Part shown: piece after piece, positions 1 through 8,461 of the stretch
Numbering within the stretch: position 1 is the stretch's first letter
How the letters are laid out: every line of letters starts with the position of its first letter
Program-made: the position numbers and the translations under genes
Notes under the pieces: generated by a model
What the model saw: the letters and a program-made list of their open reading frames with translations, nothing else
Told to the model about the DNA's origin: nothing
Databases searched by the model: none
NCBI RefSeq assembly: GCF_003441595.1
Contig: NZ_CP031848.1
Coordinates: 2,604,001-2,668,000 of the forward strand
Length of the DNA: 64,000 nucleotides
Reading direction: 5' to 3'
DNA from: Marinobacter sp. Arc7-DN-1
Lineage (GTDB): Bacteria > Pseudomonadota > Gammaproteobacteria > Pseudomonadales > Oleiphilaceae

Positions 1-277
1 TGATGGTCCAGAGAATCTCGACCAGGGTGTTTTCGTGGAAATTGGCAGGTTTTGCGCCCTGGGATTTCCTGTGGGCGAAGATGGACCAGAACATGACACC
101 GAATACCACCACGCCGATGACGACGCAGATCCAGAGTATGGTCATGTGAAGGTCAAAAATCTCGTTACTGGTGCCGGTCACCCCCGGGGTCATGTTCAGT
201 GTCCAGTCCGCCATGGACCAGGCGGGGAACATCAGACCGCCTAAAAGGGCACCTGCCCGCTGAGCGTGCACGCGCAT
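1..277 (-). CDS. coxB: Cytochrome c oxidase subunit II, N-terminal part
   Basis: The frame opens with ATG at 277 on the minus strand and runs off the left edge, so only about 92 residues are present. They comprise a signal peptide-like start (MRVHAQRAGALLGGLMFPAW), then a segment beginning NMTPGVTGTSNEIFDLHMTI and a hydrophobic stretch (WICVVIGVVVFGVMFWSIF) followed by HRKSQGAKPANFHEN and the start of VEILWTI. This is the first transmembrane hairpin region of CoxB, the subunit that carries the CuA centre and accepts electrons from cytochrome c in aa3-type oxidases. The CuA domain lies outside the window. GGAGA lies 6 bases before the ATG. The rest of the cox operon should continue to the left. 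Confidence 0.9.
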   Translation of the reverse strand, partial: MRVHAQRAGALLGGLMFPAWSMADWTLNMTPGVTGTSNEIFDLHMTILWICVVIGVVVFGVMFWSIFAHRKSQGAKPANFHENTLVEILWTI

Positions 278-480
278 ACTGTGTCTCCACAGAGTGTTAT
301 TCTTGTCGGATTTTGCGTTACCCCTCTGGCCTGACTGGCGCTCGCATACACCGGAAAAACCAGAGTGGAAGCCTACTTACGGATACATCAGTTCCGAGTA
401 TAGACACAGATCAAGAAAAGACTAAAAAATCGGCTAAACCCAAAAAATCTAACTGATAATTTTTAAGAATTAAAACGAAT

Positions 481-650
481 ATGTTATTTAACCTTCCGGT
501 AACCAACCGGCGTCTCTGGGTGCTGGCCTGACCATTGATGCTCACCAACCTCACCGTTCCCCTGCTGGGGCTGGTGGACGCCGCCGTGCCAGGGCTCCTC
601 GATAGCCCCGAGTCTCAGTATGGGTAGCTGTGCCGCTCTCATACCCGAAA
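481..650 (+). pseudogene. Remnant of a MATE-family (DinF-like) efflux pump gene
   Basis: Reading from ATG 481 gives MLFNLPVTNRRLWVLA, a TGA stop where the family usually has Trp, then PLMLTNLTVPLLGLVDAAVP and GLLDSPESQYG up to a second stop near 610. This is close to the first helix of DinF-type MATE antiporters, whose hallmark is (P)MILSN-TVPLLGLVDTAV-G-L. After a frame change GSCAALI near 620-645 could continue the match; beyond that nothing recognisable remains and the other roughly 400 residues are missing. The flanking bases (278-480 and 651-845) hold the coxB promoter region and the approach to the next gene, and I see no other gene there. Confidence 0.7.
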
Positions 651-845
651 CGGACGATGGTTTGAGAGCCAGTGACCGGAGTTCAATCTGTAACATTACG
701 ACTGTGTATTTTCACAATGCCGGAAAAGCAGTTGGCCGAATCTCGGCTACACTTGTCAGAAAAGGCAGGCACGATGGGGTAGCCAGCCCTACTCTTTACC
801 TGCCCGGGAACTCGTTGCTAACTGCTACTAACAACGGGAGGCGCC

Positions 846-1535
846 TTGCGACCTCAATTCGTTCAAACATTGGCATCTCCTGAAATGACACCACAGGTAG
901 TCCTCGAAATTATTGATCAGGCTCGGCGCAAGGAAGCCCGCTCCGGCACCTTCCTCCGGCAGCTGCATGCGAAGGTTGCCGCGTTGCCCTCTGCCGTCAC
1001 TATCGAGGGCTACCAGCCGGCCACCTGTCTGTTCCAGTTTGTGGTTGAATACGTAGAGTTGGCACCGAGACTGATTGAATGCGTCGAAGCCTGTGCCCGT
1101 GAGGCCGGCAAAGCCGATCTGTTTGAACCGTTTGTCAGTGCCGCCATCCGTTACTTCACCCAGCCCTCAGCCCTGTTGGTGCGTTATGACGGCCTCGATG
1201 GCCTGCTGATCCGGGCCTATCTGTGCCACCGGCTGATGGAAGAAATGTATGAAAACAACCGGTGCACCCGGACCAGCAAACTGGTGGATATGGAGGCGAC
1301 TCGTGCTAACCTGCTCGCTCACCAGCTGATTGGCGAGCCTTTTGCCAATGAACTGGACGACTCCATAACCGTGACCGTGTTGCAGATAGCCGGCACGCCG
1401 GACTATTACGAGCTCAACCTCGACCCCTTCGTCGAACAGGTCAACAACGCCGCCTGGGACTGGATGCGGCATTACTGGGAAAATCTGCTGGTAAGGAACC
1501 ACATTCGATTCTCCCTCGGTTCCGGCCTGTCCTGA
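846..1535 (+). CDS. Hypothetical protein, 229 aa
   Basis: I do not recognise the family. The predicted protein is soluble and mostly helical, with no signal peptide or membrane segment, and an acidic central part (residues about 60-130: VEYVELAPRLIECVEACARE, then LFEPFVSAAIRYF). The TTG start at 846 is chosen because GGGAGG ends 4 bases upstream. An in-frame ATG lies 13 codons further in. Codon use is like the neighbours, and the overlapping frames on both strands are clearly poorer. It is followed 20-70 bases later by a DoxX gene on the same strand, so the two may be cotranscribed; this says nothing firm about function. Confidence 0.6.
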   Translation: MRPQFVQTLASPEMTPQVVLEIIDQARRKEARSGTFLRQLHAKVAALPSAVTIEGYQPATCLFQFVVEYVELAPRLIECVEACAREAGKADLFEPFVSAAIRYFTQPSALLVRYDGLDGLLIRAYLCHRLMEEMYENNRCTRTSKLVDMEATRANLLAHQLIGEPFANELDDSITVTVLQIAGTPDYYELNLDPFVEQVNNAAWDWMRHYWENLLVRNHIRFSLGSGLS

Positions 1536-1606
1536 CAGGTTTTGAGTGCTCTGCCGTGGCCTGCCGTGATGCGGCGACCATCAACAGTACACTGGAGACC
1601 CACACC

Positions 1607-1993
1607 TTGCTCGAAAACGCTGATCTGGGAAAACTGATTATCCGCCTGACCCTGGGCGGCCTGATACTGTTCCACGGTATTGCCAAACTGCTCAACGGTG
1701 TTGGTTTCATTGAAGGCGCGCTGGCCAGCCACGGGCTGCCCAGCTTCCTGGCTTACGGGGTTTTCGTGGGTGAAATCATTGCCCCGCTAATGGTGATTCT
1801 GGGCTACCAGACCCGCATTGGCGCCCTGCTGATCGTGTTCAATATGCTGGTGGCAATTGTGCTTGTGCATACCAACGAATTACTGACCCTGGGCCGCAAC
1901 GGAGGCTGGGCGCTGGAACTCCAGGGGTTCTTCCTGTTCACAGCGGTGGCAGTGATTTTCCTCGGGCCTGGGCGTTACAAGCTGAAAAACTGA
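1607..1993 (+). CDS. DoxX-family membrane protein
   Basis: A small protein with four hydrophobic segments. The first part carries the family pattern IRLTLGGLILFHGIAKLLNG, then LASHGLPSFLAYGVFVGEII, a PLMVILGYQTRIGALLIVFN segment and a C-terminal GWALELQGFFLFTAVAVIFL. DoxX/DUF6691-like proteins are inner-membrane proteins linked in a few cases to thiol or redox homeostasis, but most members have no defined role. I prefer TTG at 1607 (128 aa), with CTGGAG 9 bases upstream. The frame is open back to a GTG at 1556, which would add 17 polar residues without a ribosome site. It sits 13 bases before the convergent diguanylate cyclase gene. Confidence 0.8.
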   Translation: MLENADLGKLIIRLTLGGLILFHGIAKLLNGVGFIEGALASHGLPSFLAYGVFVGEIIAPLMVILGYQTRIGALLIVFNMLVAIVLVHTNELLTLGRNGGWALELQGFFLFTAVAVIFLGPGRYKLKN

Positions 1994-2002
1994 CTGCTCT
2001 GG

Positions 2003-3799
2003 TCAGGCGCCGGGGACCGACGCCGCCCCGAATCCACGGGCAACCATTACCCGGTTGCGGCCCGATTCCTTGGCGGCATACAGCGCCTCATCGGCCTGCC
2101 GGATCAGCTCGTGGGCTGCCATGCCCGGAGTGGGCACCAGGGAGGCGACACCCACACTGATGGTCAGGCTGACCGGTGCCACCCGCTCCCTGGAATGCAC
2201 CGGATGGCGGGCCACCGCCTGGCGAACCCGCTCGGCCACCTCAACCGCGCCTTGTTCCGGCGTTGCCGGTAACAGAATACTGAATTCCTCACCGCCATAA
2301 CGGGCCAGCAGATCTCCGGATCTTTGGATTTCACTGGCACACAGGGCTGCGACTTCCGTCAGGCAATCGTCACCCACCAGGTGCCCAAGCTCGTCATTTA
2401 CCCGTTTGAAACGATCGATATCCAGCATCAACAGACTCAGCGGATGGCCGTGACGCTGGGCCCGACTCCATTCGTCAGCAAGCTTTTCATCGAACCGCCG
2501 TCGGTTCGCAACGTGCGTCAGGCCATCCGTCAGGCTGATAGCCTTGAGCTGCTCGTTGGCCCGCTCCAGCTCTTCGGTGCGCTCCTGAACCCGCGACTCC
2601 AGGGTCTGGTTGGCCTGCTGCTGAATAACCAGCGCCTGTTCCTGAGCCTGGTGTCTCCGGCGGCGCTCCAGGTTGATGCGATAGGCCATGGCGAATGAAA
2701 GCAGGATCACTTCCAGGGCTATTCCCACCTGGGGCACGAACTCGGTCATGAAGCTGCGGGGCATGACACCCAGCTTGCTTAAGGCCAGAATCAGATGGCC
2801 GATCAGCAGCGGCGTCCAGGCAAGCACATAGAAGCCACCCAGGATCTGGCCTTTGCGCCAGACCAGCATGCCAATCAGCCAGGCCGCCGGTGTTACCACA
2901 GCGGCAAGCACACTGATCAGCACGATTCCCGCCTGGTAGCTGCCGAACAGGCCGAACAGAAACGCAAATCCGGCGCCCGCCAGAGCCAGTTGCAGAAACC
3001 GGTAACTGGCATGGCTGTAGAGGCGGACGTTCAGGAACCGAAGGGTAAACATGGCGGCACAAAACAGGGCAAGGCTGATGGCCGGCACCGTGAAGTAGCG
3101 GTTGATAACGGGTAAATCCGGCCACAGCCACTGGAACAGCAGGCCATGGAAATTCAGTTGTACCAGCCCGGTGGCAACGACCGTCAGCACGTACCAGAGG
3201 TAGGTTGAATGACGGACAATAACGAACAGGAACAGGTTGTACAGCGCCATCGCGATGATGATGCCCAGAAACACCGTTTGCCAGCCATAGGACAACTGCT
3301 CATTGGCCAGAAACTCGGCCGAAGGCGTGACCGCCACGGGAATCTGAACCGATCCCAGGGTTTTCACCCGCACGAAGGCGGTCACCGGCTGGGTATTCGA
3401 GGGCACCAGGAACACGAAATTGCGATGATAGATGGGGCGACTGCTGAAAGGCAGGGTGTCGCCAGTCTGGTGAGTCTGGATCAGCTCCCCATTGAGCACC
3501 CAGTACACAGAAACCTCGTCCAGCAGCGGATAGCCAATCTCAAGCACCCGGTTGGCCGGCTCTGGCGGAACCTCGATCTTAAGCCAGAAACTGCCATTGC
3601 TGAAACCGCGATTGAAAACCTCGCTGGCGCCAAAGCGCTGCCAACTGGCCGACGGCGCAGCGCGGACATCAGCCAGCGCCAGCTCATTGGCCGGCGCCTC
3701 CAGCCACTCGAAAGCCACCGGGGCTGCCTGAACGGGGGCGCTGGCCAGACCTGTCAGCCACAATAGAATCAGGAATACGCAGGAGGCCTGCCAAGTCAT
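2003..3799 (-). CDS. Membrane diguanylate cyclase, 7TMR-DISM plus GGDEF
   Basis: 598 aa, synthesises c-di-GMP from two GTP. Order: signal peptide (residues 1-25, ending VQAAP), an extracellular 7TMR-DISM sensory domain (about 30-170), seven hydrophobic segments (about 175-380), a coiled coil rich in Q/E (about 385-430), and a GGDEF domain to about residue 580. The active-site motif is RYGGEEF, so the cyclase should be active. RSGD lies five residues before GGEEF and fits the inhibitory I-site (RxxD) for product feedback. ATG at 3799 is chosen because it starts the signal peptide; the frame is open for 60 more codons, but those would run across the promoter of the divergent DUF1653 gene. The ligand is unknown. 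Confidence 0.9.
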   Translation of the reverse strand: MTWQASCVFLILLWLTGLASAPVQAAPVAFEWLEAPANELALADVRAAPSASWQRFGASEVFNRGFSNGSFWLKIEVPPEPANRVLEIGYPLLDEVSVYWVLNGELIQTHQTGDTLPFSSRPIYHRNFVFLVPSNTQPVTAFVRVKTLGSVQIPVAVTPSAEFLANEQLSYGWQTVFLGIIIAMALYNLFLFVIVRHSTYLWYVLTVVATGLVQLNFHGLLFQWLWPDLPVINRYFTVPAISLALFCAAMFTLRFLNVRLYSHASYRFLQLALAGAGFAFLFGLFGSYQAGIVLISVLAAVVTPAAWLIGMLVWRKGQILGGFYVLAWTPLLIGHLILALSKLGVMPRSFMTEFVPQVGIALEVILLSFAMAYRINLERRRRHQAQEQALVIQQQANQTLESRVQERTEELERANEQLKAISLTDGLTHVANRRRFDEKLADEWSRAQRHGHPLSLLMLDIDRFKRVNDELGHLVGDDCLTEVAALCASEIQRSGDLLARYGGEEFSILLPATPEQGAVEVAERVRQAVARHPVHSRERVAPVSLTISVGVASLVPTPGMAAHELIRQADEALYAAKESGRNRVMVARGFGAASVPGA

Positions 3800-3959
3800 A
3801 GCGGTTTCCGGTTTCCGGGGCCGGGTAGTTGTTCTACACTTCAGGCCCTGGCTGAGTCTTTTCGCATCCCTGCCATTCCTGATCAAGTTTATACGGTTAC
3901 GCCCCCTGCGTCCCCCGTAAAAGCAGGGTTCAACAGGCCTGAATCCGCCGAGGTACAGG

Positions 3960-4190
3960 ATGACAGAACATAAAAACACGATACGGCCCGGCCGCTATCG
4001 CCACTACAAGGGCAAGGATTACGAAGTGATCGGCATCGCCCGGGACAGTGAAACCGAAGAGCAGATGGTGGTTTACCGCTGCCTGTACGGCGACTACAGC
4101 CTCTGGGTACGCCCTCTGACCATGTTCCGGGAAACCGTGGAAGTGGCCGGCGAGCAGGTTCCCCGTTTTGCCCGCCTCGACGAAGCCTGA
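3960..4190 (+). CDS. DUF1653 family protein
   Basis: 76 aa. The sequence IRPGRYRHYKGKDYEVIGIA, then TEEQMVVYRCLYGDYSLWVR and PLTMFRETV is typical of DUF1653, a small SH3-like beta protein found alone in many proteobacteria and of unknown function. GAGG lies 7 bases upstream of the ATG. It is transcribed divergently from the diguanylate cyclase, with 160 bases between the two starts, and converges with the yheV-prlC pair. Confidence 0.85.
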   Translation: MTEHKNTIRPGRYRHYKGKDYEVIGIARDSETEEQMVVYRCLYGDYSLWVRPLTMFRETVEVAGEQVPRFARLDEA

Positions 4191-4218
4191 CGGTAATCAC
4201 GTACCTTGACTGCCGGCG

Positions 4219-4470
4219 TCAGTCGTCTGCCCCGGCCTTGAAAAACACCACCTGCCGGACGGTGTGATCGTCCTCGTTCTTGCGCTTGTTCACCCGGGTT
4301 TCCAGCTCCGGGCTGGTCGGCTGTTCGACGTCAGACACCGCATCGGTGAAGCCACAGGCCACGCACTCGCGTACCTGGTCATCGTCATCGGTGGTGAACA
4401 TCATGATCTTGTCCATCTCACCACAGCGAGGGCAGACGGCCCCGGCGATAAAACGTTTTGGACTCGCCAT
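4219..4470 (-). CDS. YheV-family zinc-ribbon protein
   Basis: 83 aa. It starts MASPKRFIAGAVCPRCGEMD and contains a second pair of cysteines (ECVACGF), giving CxxC-x(22-23)-CxxC as in the YheV family of putative metal-binding proteins. The role is not established. ATG 4470 is preferred because GGGAG precedes it and the family begins at this residue; an upstream in-frame start at 4533 would add 21 unrelated residues that overlap the hairpin at 4501-4532. It follows prlC on the same strand with a gap of about 70 bases and is probably cotranscribed. Confidence 0.8.
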   Translation of the reverse strand: MASPKRFIAGAVCPRCGEMDKIMMFTTDDDDQVRECVACGFTDAVSDVEQPTSPELETRVNKRKNEDDHTVRQVVFFKAGADD

Positions 4471-4500
4471 AAGAGTACTCCCGTCAATATGGGTATTGGT

Positions 4501-4532
4501 TGTCGGGTTACGGCCTTTGGCCTGACCCGACA
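4501..4532. terminator. Strong hairpin between prlC and yheV
   Basis: TGTCGGGT pairs with ACCCGACA, with an inner GGCC-TTT-GGCC step between them. The stem is strong but no T-run follows on the prlC strand. It could be a processing or attenuation hairpin rather than a true terminator. Confidence 0.4.
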
Positions 4533-4542
4533 CCGTTTATTC

Positions 4543-6588
4543 TCAGGCGGCTTCGTCCGTGATGCCGGATTGTCTCAACAGGGCATCCACCTGCGGTTCC
4601 CGGCCGCGGAACGCTTTGAACAGCTCCATGGGCTCCTGCGAGCCGCCTTTCTCCAGGATGTTGTTCAGGAAGGCCTTGCCGGTTTCAGGATCGAAGATGC
4701 CTTTCTCCTCGAACAGTGAGAAAGCATCGGCCGCCAGTACTTCCGCCCATTTGTAGCTGTAATAACCGGCTGCGTATCCACCCGCGAAAATGTGCGAGAA
4801 CGAGTTCGGGAAGCGGTTGAATTCCGGGGCTTGCACCACCGCAATTTCGCTGCGCACCTTGCGGTGCATATCCAGCGGGTTGGTGGGCGCCTCTCTGGTG
4901 AACTCCGCGTGCAGGCGGAAGTCAAACAGGGAGAATTCCAACTGGCGCACCATGGCCATTCCGGACTGGAAGTTCTTCGCTGCCAGCAACTTCTGCAACA
5001 GATCTTCCGGAAGCGGTTCGCCGGTTTCGTGATGCGAAGCGATCAATCCCAGGGATTCCGGGTTCCAGCACCAGTTCTCCAGGAACTGGCTGGGCAGCTC
5101 CACCGCATCCCAGGCCACGCCGTTAATGCCGGATACGTCCAGCACGTCGACCTGGGTCAGCATGTGGTGCAGGCCGTGACCGAACTCATGGAACAAGGTG
5201 GTGACCTCGTCGTGGGTCAACAATGACGGCTTGCCGTTCACCGGGGGCGTGAAGTTGCAGGTCAGGAAAGCGACCGGTAGCTGCAGGTGACCACGCTGGT
5301 TGCGCCAGCGAACCCGGCAATCCGCCATCCAGGCGCCGCCGCGCTTACCCTGGCGGGCAAACAGGTCCAGGTAAAACCAGGCCAGGGGTTCGCCGTTACG
5401 GCTGATGCAGTAGGCGGTGGCGTCTTCGTGCCAGGTCTCCACCTCAGGTCTGGCTTCGATCTGCACATCAAACAACTTCTCCGCCACCCGGAACAGGCCA
5501 GGCACTACATTGTTCACCGGGAACCAGGGGCGCAGGGTTTCCGGGGAAATGTCATAACGTTTCTGGCGCAGTTTTTCGCTGTAGTAGCCAATGTCCCAGG
5601 CCTGCATGTCCTCCACGCCATACTCGTCTTTGGCAAAAGCCTTCAGTTCGGCAAACTCTTTCTCGGCCTGGGGCCTGGACCTGGCCGCCAACTGGGTCAG
5701 GAACTCCAGCACCTCGTCGCTGCTGCGGGCCATCTTGGTGACCAGGGAGCGCTCGGCGAAGTTGTCAAAACCGAGCAGTTGGGCGAGAGCATGGCGGCGC
5801 TTCAGAATCTCCGCCATCACCGGCGTGTTGTCCCACTGGCCGGCATCCGGGCCCTGATCCGACGCCCGGGTAACAAACGCCTCGTAGACTTCCCGGCGCA
5901 GATCCCGGTTGTCACAGTAGGTCATCACCGGGAAGAAGCTGGGGAAATCCAGGGTAATCACATACCCGTCCAACTCCTTCTGCCGGGCCGCCTGCCTGGC
6001 GCCTTCGATGGCGGTTTCCGGAATGCCGGTCAGCTCATCCACATCGGTGATGTGTTTGAACCAGTGCTGGGTCGCATCCAGAACGTTGTCGCTGAAGCGG
6101 TTGGACAGCTCTGCCAGCTCCCGGGACAGATCGGCGTACTGCTTTTTCTTGTCCTCGGGCAGGTCGACACCGCCCAGGTGGAAATCCCGCAGGGTATTGT
6201 CCACCGACTTGCGCTGGGCTTCGCTCAGATCCCTGAAATCCTCCCGTGCCGCCAGTTTCTTATAGGCGTTGCACAGTGCCTCGTTCTGGCTGACTTCGGT
6301 GCTGTACTCGGTCAGCTTCTCCAGGCAGTTCTTGTACACCTTGCGCAGGTCGTCGCTGTTCATCACCCCGTTCAGGTGTGAAATCACCGACCAGGCGTTG
6401 CTCAGTTTGTCTTCCATTGCCTGCATCGGCTGCGCCAGGGTATCCCAGGTGGGGTCCTCCTGCCCGGCCAGTTGGCTGATCTTCATCCGGTTTTCACTGA
6501 GAATCTGGTCAATTGCCGTTTCCATGTGTTCCGTGCGGACATGGTCAAACTTCGGCAACAGGTCATCGGTCAGTAACGGGTTATTCAT
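4543..6588 (-). CDS. prlC: Oligopeptidase A, M3 metallopeptidase
   Basis: 681 aa, the expected length for PrlC/OpdA. This cytoplasmic zinc peptidase degrades signal peptides and short peptides. The catalytic HExxH is HEFGH in LLTHDEVTTLFHEFGHGLHH, and the downstream third ligand region (VELPSQFLENW) is present. The N-terminus MNNPLLTDDLLPKFDHV is the usual start; ATG 6588 has AAGGGGA just upstream, and an upstream start at 6636 would add only residues from the untranslated leader. The upstream intergenic region holds the long palindrome at 6651-6760. Confidence 0.95.
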   Translation of the reverse strand: MNNPLLTDDLLPKFDHVRTEHMETAIDQILSENRMKISQLAGQEDPTWDTLAQPMQAMEDKLSNAWSVISHLNGVMNSDDLRKVYKNCLEKLTEYSTEVSQNEALCNAYKKLAAREDFRDLSEAQRKSVDNTLRDFHLGGVDLPEDKKKQYADLSRELAELSNRFSDNVLDATQHWFKHITDVDELTGIPETAIEGARQAARQKELDGYVITLDFPSFFPVMTYCDNRDLRREVYEAFVTRASDQGPDAGQWDNTPVMAEILKRRHALAQLLGFDNFAERSLVTKMARSSDEVLEFLTQLAARSRPQAEKEFAELKAFAKDEYGVEDMQAWDIGYYSEKLRQKRYDISPETLRPWFPVNNVVPGLFRVAEKLFDVQIEARPEVETWHEDATAYCISRNGEPLAWFYLDLFARQGKRGGAWMADCRVRWRNQRGHLQLPVAFLTCNFTPPVNGKPSLLTHDEVTTLFHEFGHGLHHMLTQVDVLDVSGINGVAWDAVELPSQFLENWCWNPESLGLIASHHETGEPLPEDLLQKLLAAKNFQSGMAMVRQLEFSLFDFRLHAEFTREAPTNPLDMHRKVRSEIAVVQAPEFNRFPNSFSHIFAGGYAAGYYSYKWAEVLAADAFSLFEEKGIFDPETGKAFLNNILEKGGSQEPMELFKAFRGREPQVDALLRQSGITDEAA

Positions 6589-6650
6589 AAGTCCCCTTCT
6601 CAGCTCTTTGTATCTAAGGTAGTTTCGGTGTATCAACTACCGGGGCAGGC

Positions 6651-6760
6651 ACCTGTGGGAGAGGCCCTTCCAAAACACGCTCCTTGCGGCACGTCCATGT
6701 GACGCTTGGGCTCCGCCATCCATGGCTCCGCACAGTTTTGGAAGGGCCTCTCCCACAGGT
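6651..6760. repeat. Long intergenic palindrome, copy A
   Basis: Two arms, 6651-6676 and 6735-6760, are perfect 26-base inverted repeats (left arm begins ACCTGTGGGAGAGGCCCTTC). They enclose a 58-base centre containing GCCATCCATGGC. The centre read on the minus strand resembles the centre of the palindrome at 50357-50476, so this looks like a dispersed repeat family. It sits between the divergent starts of prlC and the carbonic anhydrase-like gene. Confidence 0.85.
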
Positions 6761-6804
6761 ACCCCGGGCCACCGGGTAAACGCTTAATTAACAGGTACTA
6801 TGTA

Positions 6805-7356
6805 ATGACAAATGTACGCTCACACAAGGGTATCACGCCACATTTTGGACAGCGCGCCTGGGTTGATCCCAGTGCCGTGGTGATTGGCGATGTCCAGACC
6901 GGTGATGACGTCTCCATCTGGCCCATGACGGTCGTGCGTGGGGACATGCACCAAATCCGGATCGGGGATCGCTGCAGCATTCAGGACGGATCGGTGCTGC
7001 ACATCACGCACGCCAGTGATTATAACCCCGGGGGTTACCCACTAACGCTGGGAGATGATGTAACCGTCGGCCACAAGGCGCTGCTGCATGGTTGCACCAT
7101 TGGTAGCCGGGTGCTGGTGGGTATGGGCTGTATCATCATGGATGGGGCCGTGGTGGAAGACGAGGTGATTGTCGCTGCCGGGTGTCTGGTGCCGCCGGGG
7201 AAGACGCTGGAATCGGGGCATCTGTACGTTGGCTCGCCGTGTAAAAAGGCCCGGGCGCTGACCGACCAGGAGCGGGGGTTCTTTAAATACACGGCCGCCA
7301 ACTATGTCCGGCTGAAAGATGAATACCTTGAGGCGCCACAGTCCGGTGGGGATTAA
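6805..7356 (+). CDS. Gamma-class carbonic anhydrase-like protein
   Basis: 183 aa left-handed beta-helix protein of the YrdA/CaiE/PaaY group. Hexapeptide turns are visible throughout (PSAVVIGDVQTGDDVSIWP, then VLVGMGCIIMDGAVVEDEVI). Candidate zinc histidines are in HITHAS, TVGHKALLHGC. Family members are trimers; some are active carbonic anhydrases and many are untested. The start at 6805 gives the usual N-terminus and leaves the palindrome at 6651-6760 outside the gene. Upstream in-frame codons would translate the repeat. Confidence 0.85.
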   Translation: MTNVRSHKGITPHFGQRAWVDPSAVVIGDVQTGDDVSIWPMTVVRGDMHQIRIGDRCSIQDGSVLHITHASDYNPGGYPLTLGDDVTVGHKALLHGCTIGSRVLVGMGCIIMDGAVVEDEVIVAAGCLVPPGKTLESGHLYVGSPCKKARALTDQERGFFKYTAANYVRLKDEYLEAPQSGGD

Positions 7357-7383
7357 TTCCGATCAAAATCCGAACACCCAGCC

Positions 7384-7413
7384 CTTGAAAACCCTTCGTG
7401 CGCACCTACATTC
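7384..7413 (+). promoter_or_regulatory. Possible heat-shock (sigma-32) promoter of hsp20
   Basis: CTTGAAA at 7384-7390 matches the sigma-32 -35 element. About 15 bases later CTACATTC is a partial match to the CCCCATNT -10 element. It lies about 120 bases before the hsp20 start. Confidence 0.4.
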
Positions 7414-7533
7414 GAAATTAGCAGAGGTTCACGGATAACCATCCGGCTGGCGCCACCGGCATGGAGCTGTTCCGTGATCGAAGCTGATGTCTGTTTATTC
7501 AGATTCGTTCACGACGAAAAGGAGGAAATCCTT

Positions 7534-7989
7534 ATGAGCAATATTACCCGCTGGAATCCGGTCAATGAGTTTGAAGACCTGATGAACCGCTATAACCGCA
7601 TGTTTGGCCTGACCCGCTCCGGTGGCGAGCGCGAAGGCAGGGATCTGTTCAGCCGCAGCGACTGGGCCCCGGCGGTCGACATCAAGGAGACGCCGGAAGC
7701 CTTTACCATTGAAGCCGAGTTGCCGGGCATGTCCAGGGAAGACGTGAAAGTCACCGTGCACGAGGGCGTTCTGAGCATTCAGGGCGAACGCAAGAGCGAG
7801 GAAGAAGCCGAAGACAAGAAGCACCACCGGATTGAGCGCTTCTACGGCAGTTTTCTGCGCCGCTTCACGCTGCCGGACAATGTCGATGAAAACAGCGTGA
7901 AGGCCAGCTTCAGGGACGGCATGCTGACCCTGACACTCCAGAAGACGGAACCGAAAGAGCCCAAGGCCATTGAGGTCGACGTGCAGTAA
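7534..7989 (+). CDS. Hsp20 small heat-shock protein
   Basis: 151 aa ATP-independent holdase of the alpha-crystallin family that forms large oligomers and binds unfolding proteins. N-terminal arm MSNITRWNPVNEFEDLMNRY, alpha-crystallin domain about residues 48-138 (PAVDIKETPEAFTIEAELPG to the hallmark GMLTLTL), and a C-terminal IEV tail that fits the I-x-I/V anchoring motif. AAGGAGG lies 8 bases before ATG 7534; an upstream in-frame GTG at 7474 lacks a ribosome site. The candidate sigma-32 promoter upstream fits heat induction. Confidence 0.93.
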   Translation: MSNITRWNPVNEFEDLMNRYNRMFGLTRSGGEREGRDLFSRSDWAPAVDIKETPEAFTIEAELPGMSREDVKVTVHEGVLSIQGERKSEEEAEDKKHHRIERFYGSFLRRFTLPDNVDENSVKASFRDGMLTLTLQKTEPKEPKAIEVDVQ

Positions 7990-8030
7990 CTTCCGCCGGC
8001 TTCAGACCGCGAGACGCGGCCGCACCGGGA

Positions 8031-8348
8031 TCAGCTCCCGGCTGCGGTCGTTTTTTTGGCACCGGCGTTTTCCAGCGACCGGGCGTAGTCCACACTCCGA
8101 CGATGCCGGGAAATCAGATCAAGGATGGTTTCACCCTCGCCGTTGGTGGCGTTCAGATCCCGGCCCTCGGCAACGAAGAATCCGATAAAGCGCTCGAAAT
8201 CTCCGGCCCGCATGGCCTGGTAGGCCTTCAGCAGGGCGTTGTAATCGGCGTTTTCAGCAGCATCCCAGGGCAGGATGTCCAGGAAACTCCTGACCCGCTC
8301 ATCACTCCATTCCTCGCCAATGACTTTGGGCTTGTCCGGTCCACTCAT
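8031..8348 (-). CDS. PA4642-family hypothetical protein
   Basis: 105 aa soluble protein. MSGPDKPKVIGEEWSDERVR and the FLDILPWD..NADYNALLKA region recall the PA4642 family known from Pseudomonas and relatives; this match is from memory. The C-terminal half (GRDLNATNGEGETILDLISR, HRRSVDYARSLENAGA) looks like an ankyrin-type repeat. No function is known to me. It converges with hsp20 and is followed downstream by the MotB gene region on the same strand. Confidence 0.65.
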   Translation of the reverse strand: MSGPDKPKVIGEEWSDERVRSFLDILPWDAAENADYNALLKAYQAMRAGDFERFIGFFVAEGRDLNATNGEGETILDLISRHRRSVDYARSLENAGAKKTTAAGS

Positions 8349-8461
8349 GGTTGTTCTCTCATTCCGCTGTGCCAGTGAATTATCGGGGGCATAGTATAAA
8401 GCCCTGAAAGCACGTCAGTTATATGGATTGCGCATGAGAGGCTGCGCAGCAGATATAAGGC

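Noticed and set aside
5287..6381. 364-codon plus-strand frame opposite prlC
   Set aside because: Antisense shadow of a complete oligopeptidase A gene, with no ribosome site or recognised domain.
6706..6804. Upstream extension of the carbonic anhydrase-like gene to 6706
   Set aside because: It would translate the right arm of the palindrome and adds residues not found in the family.
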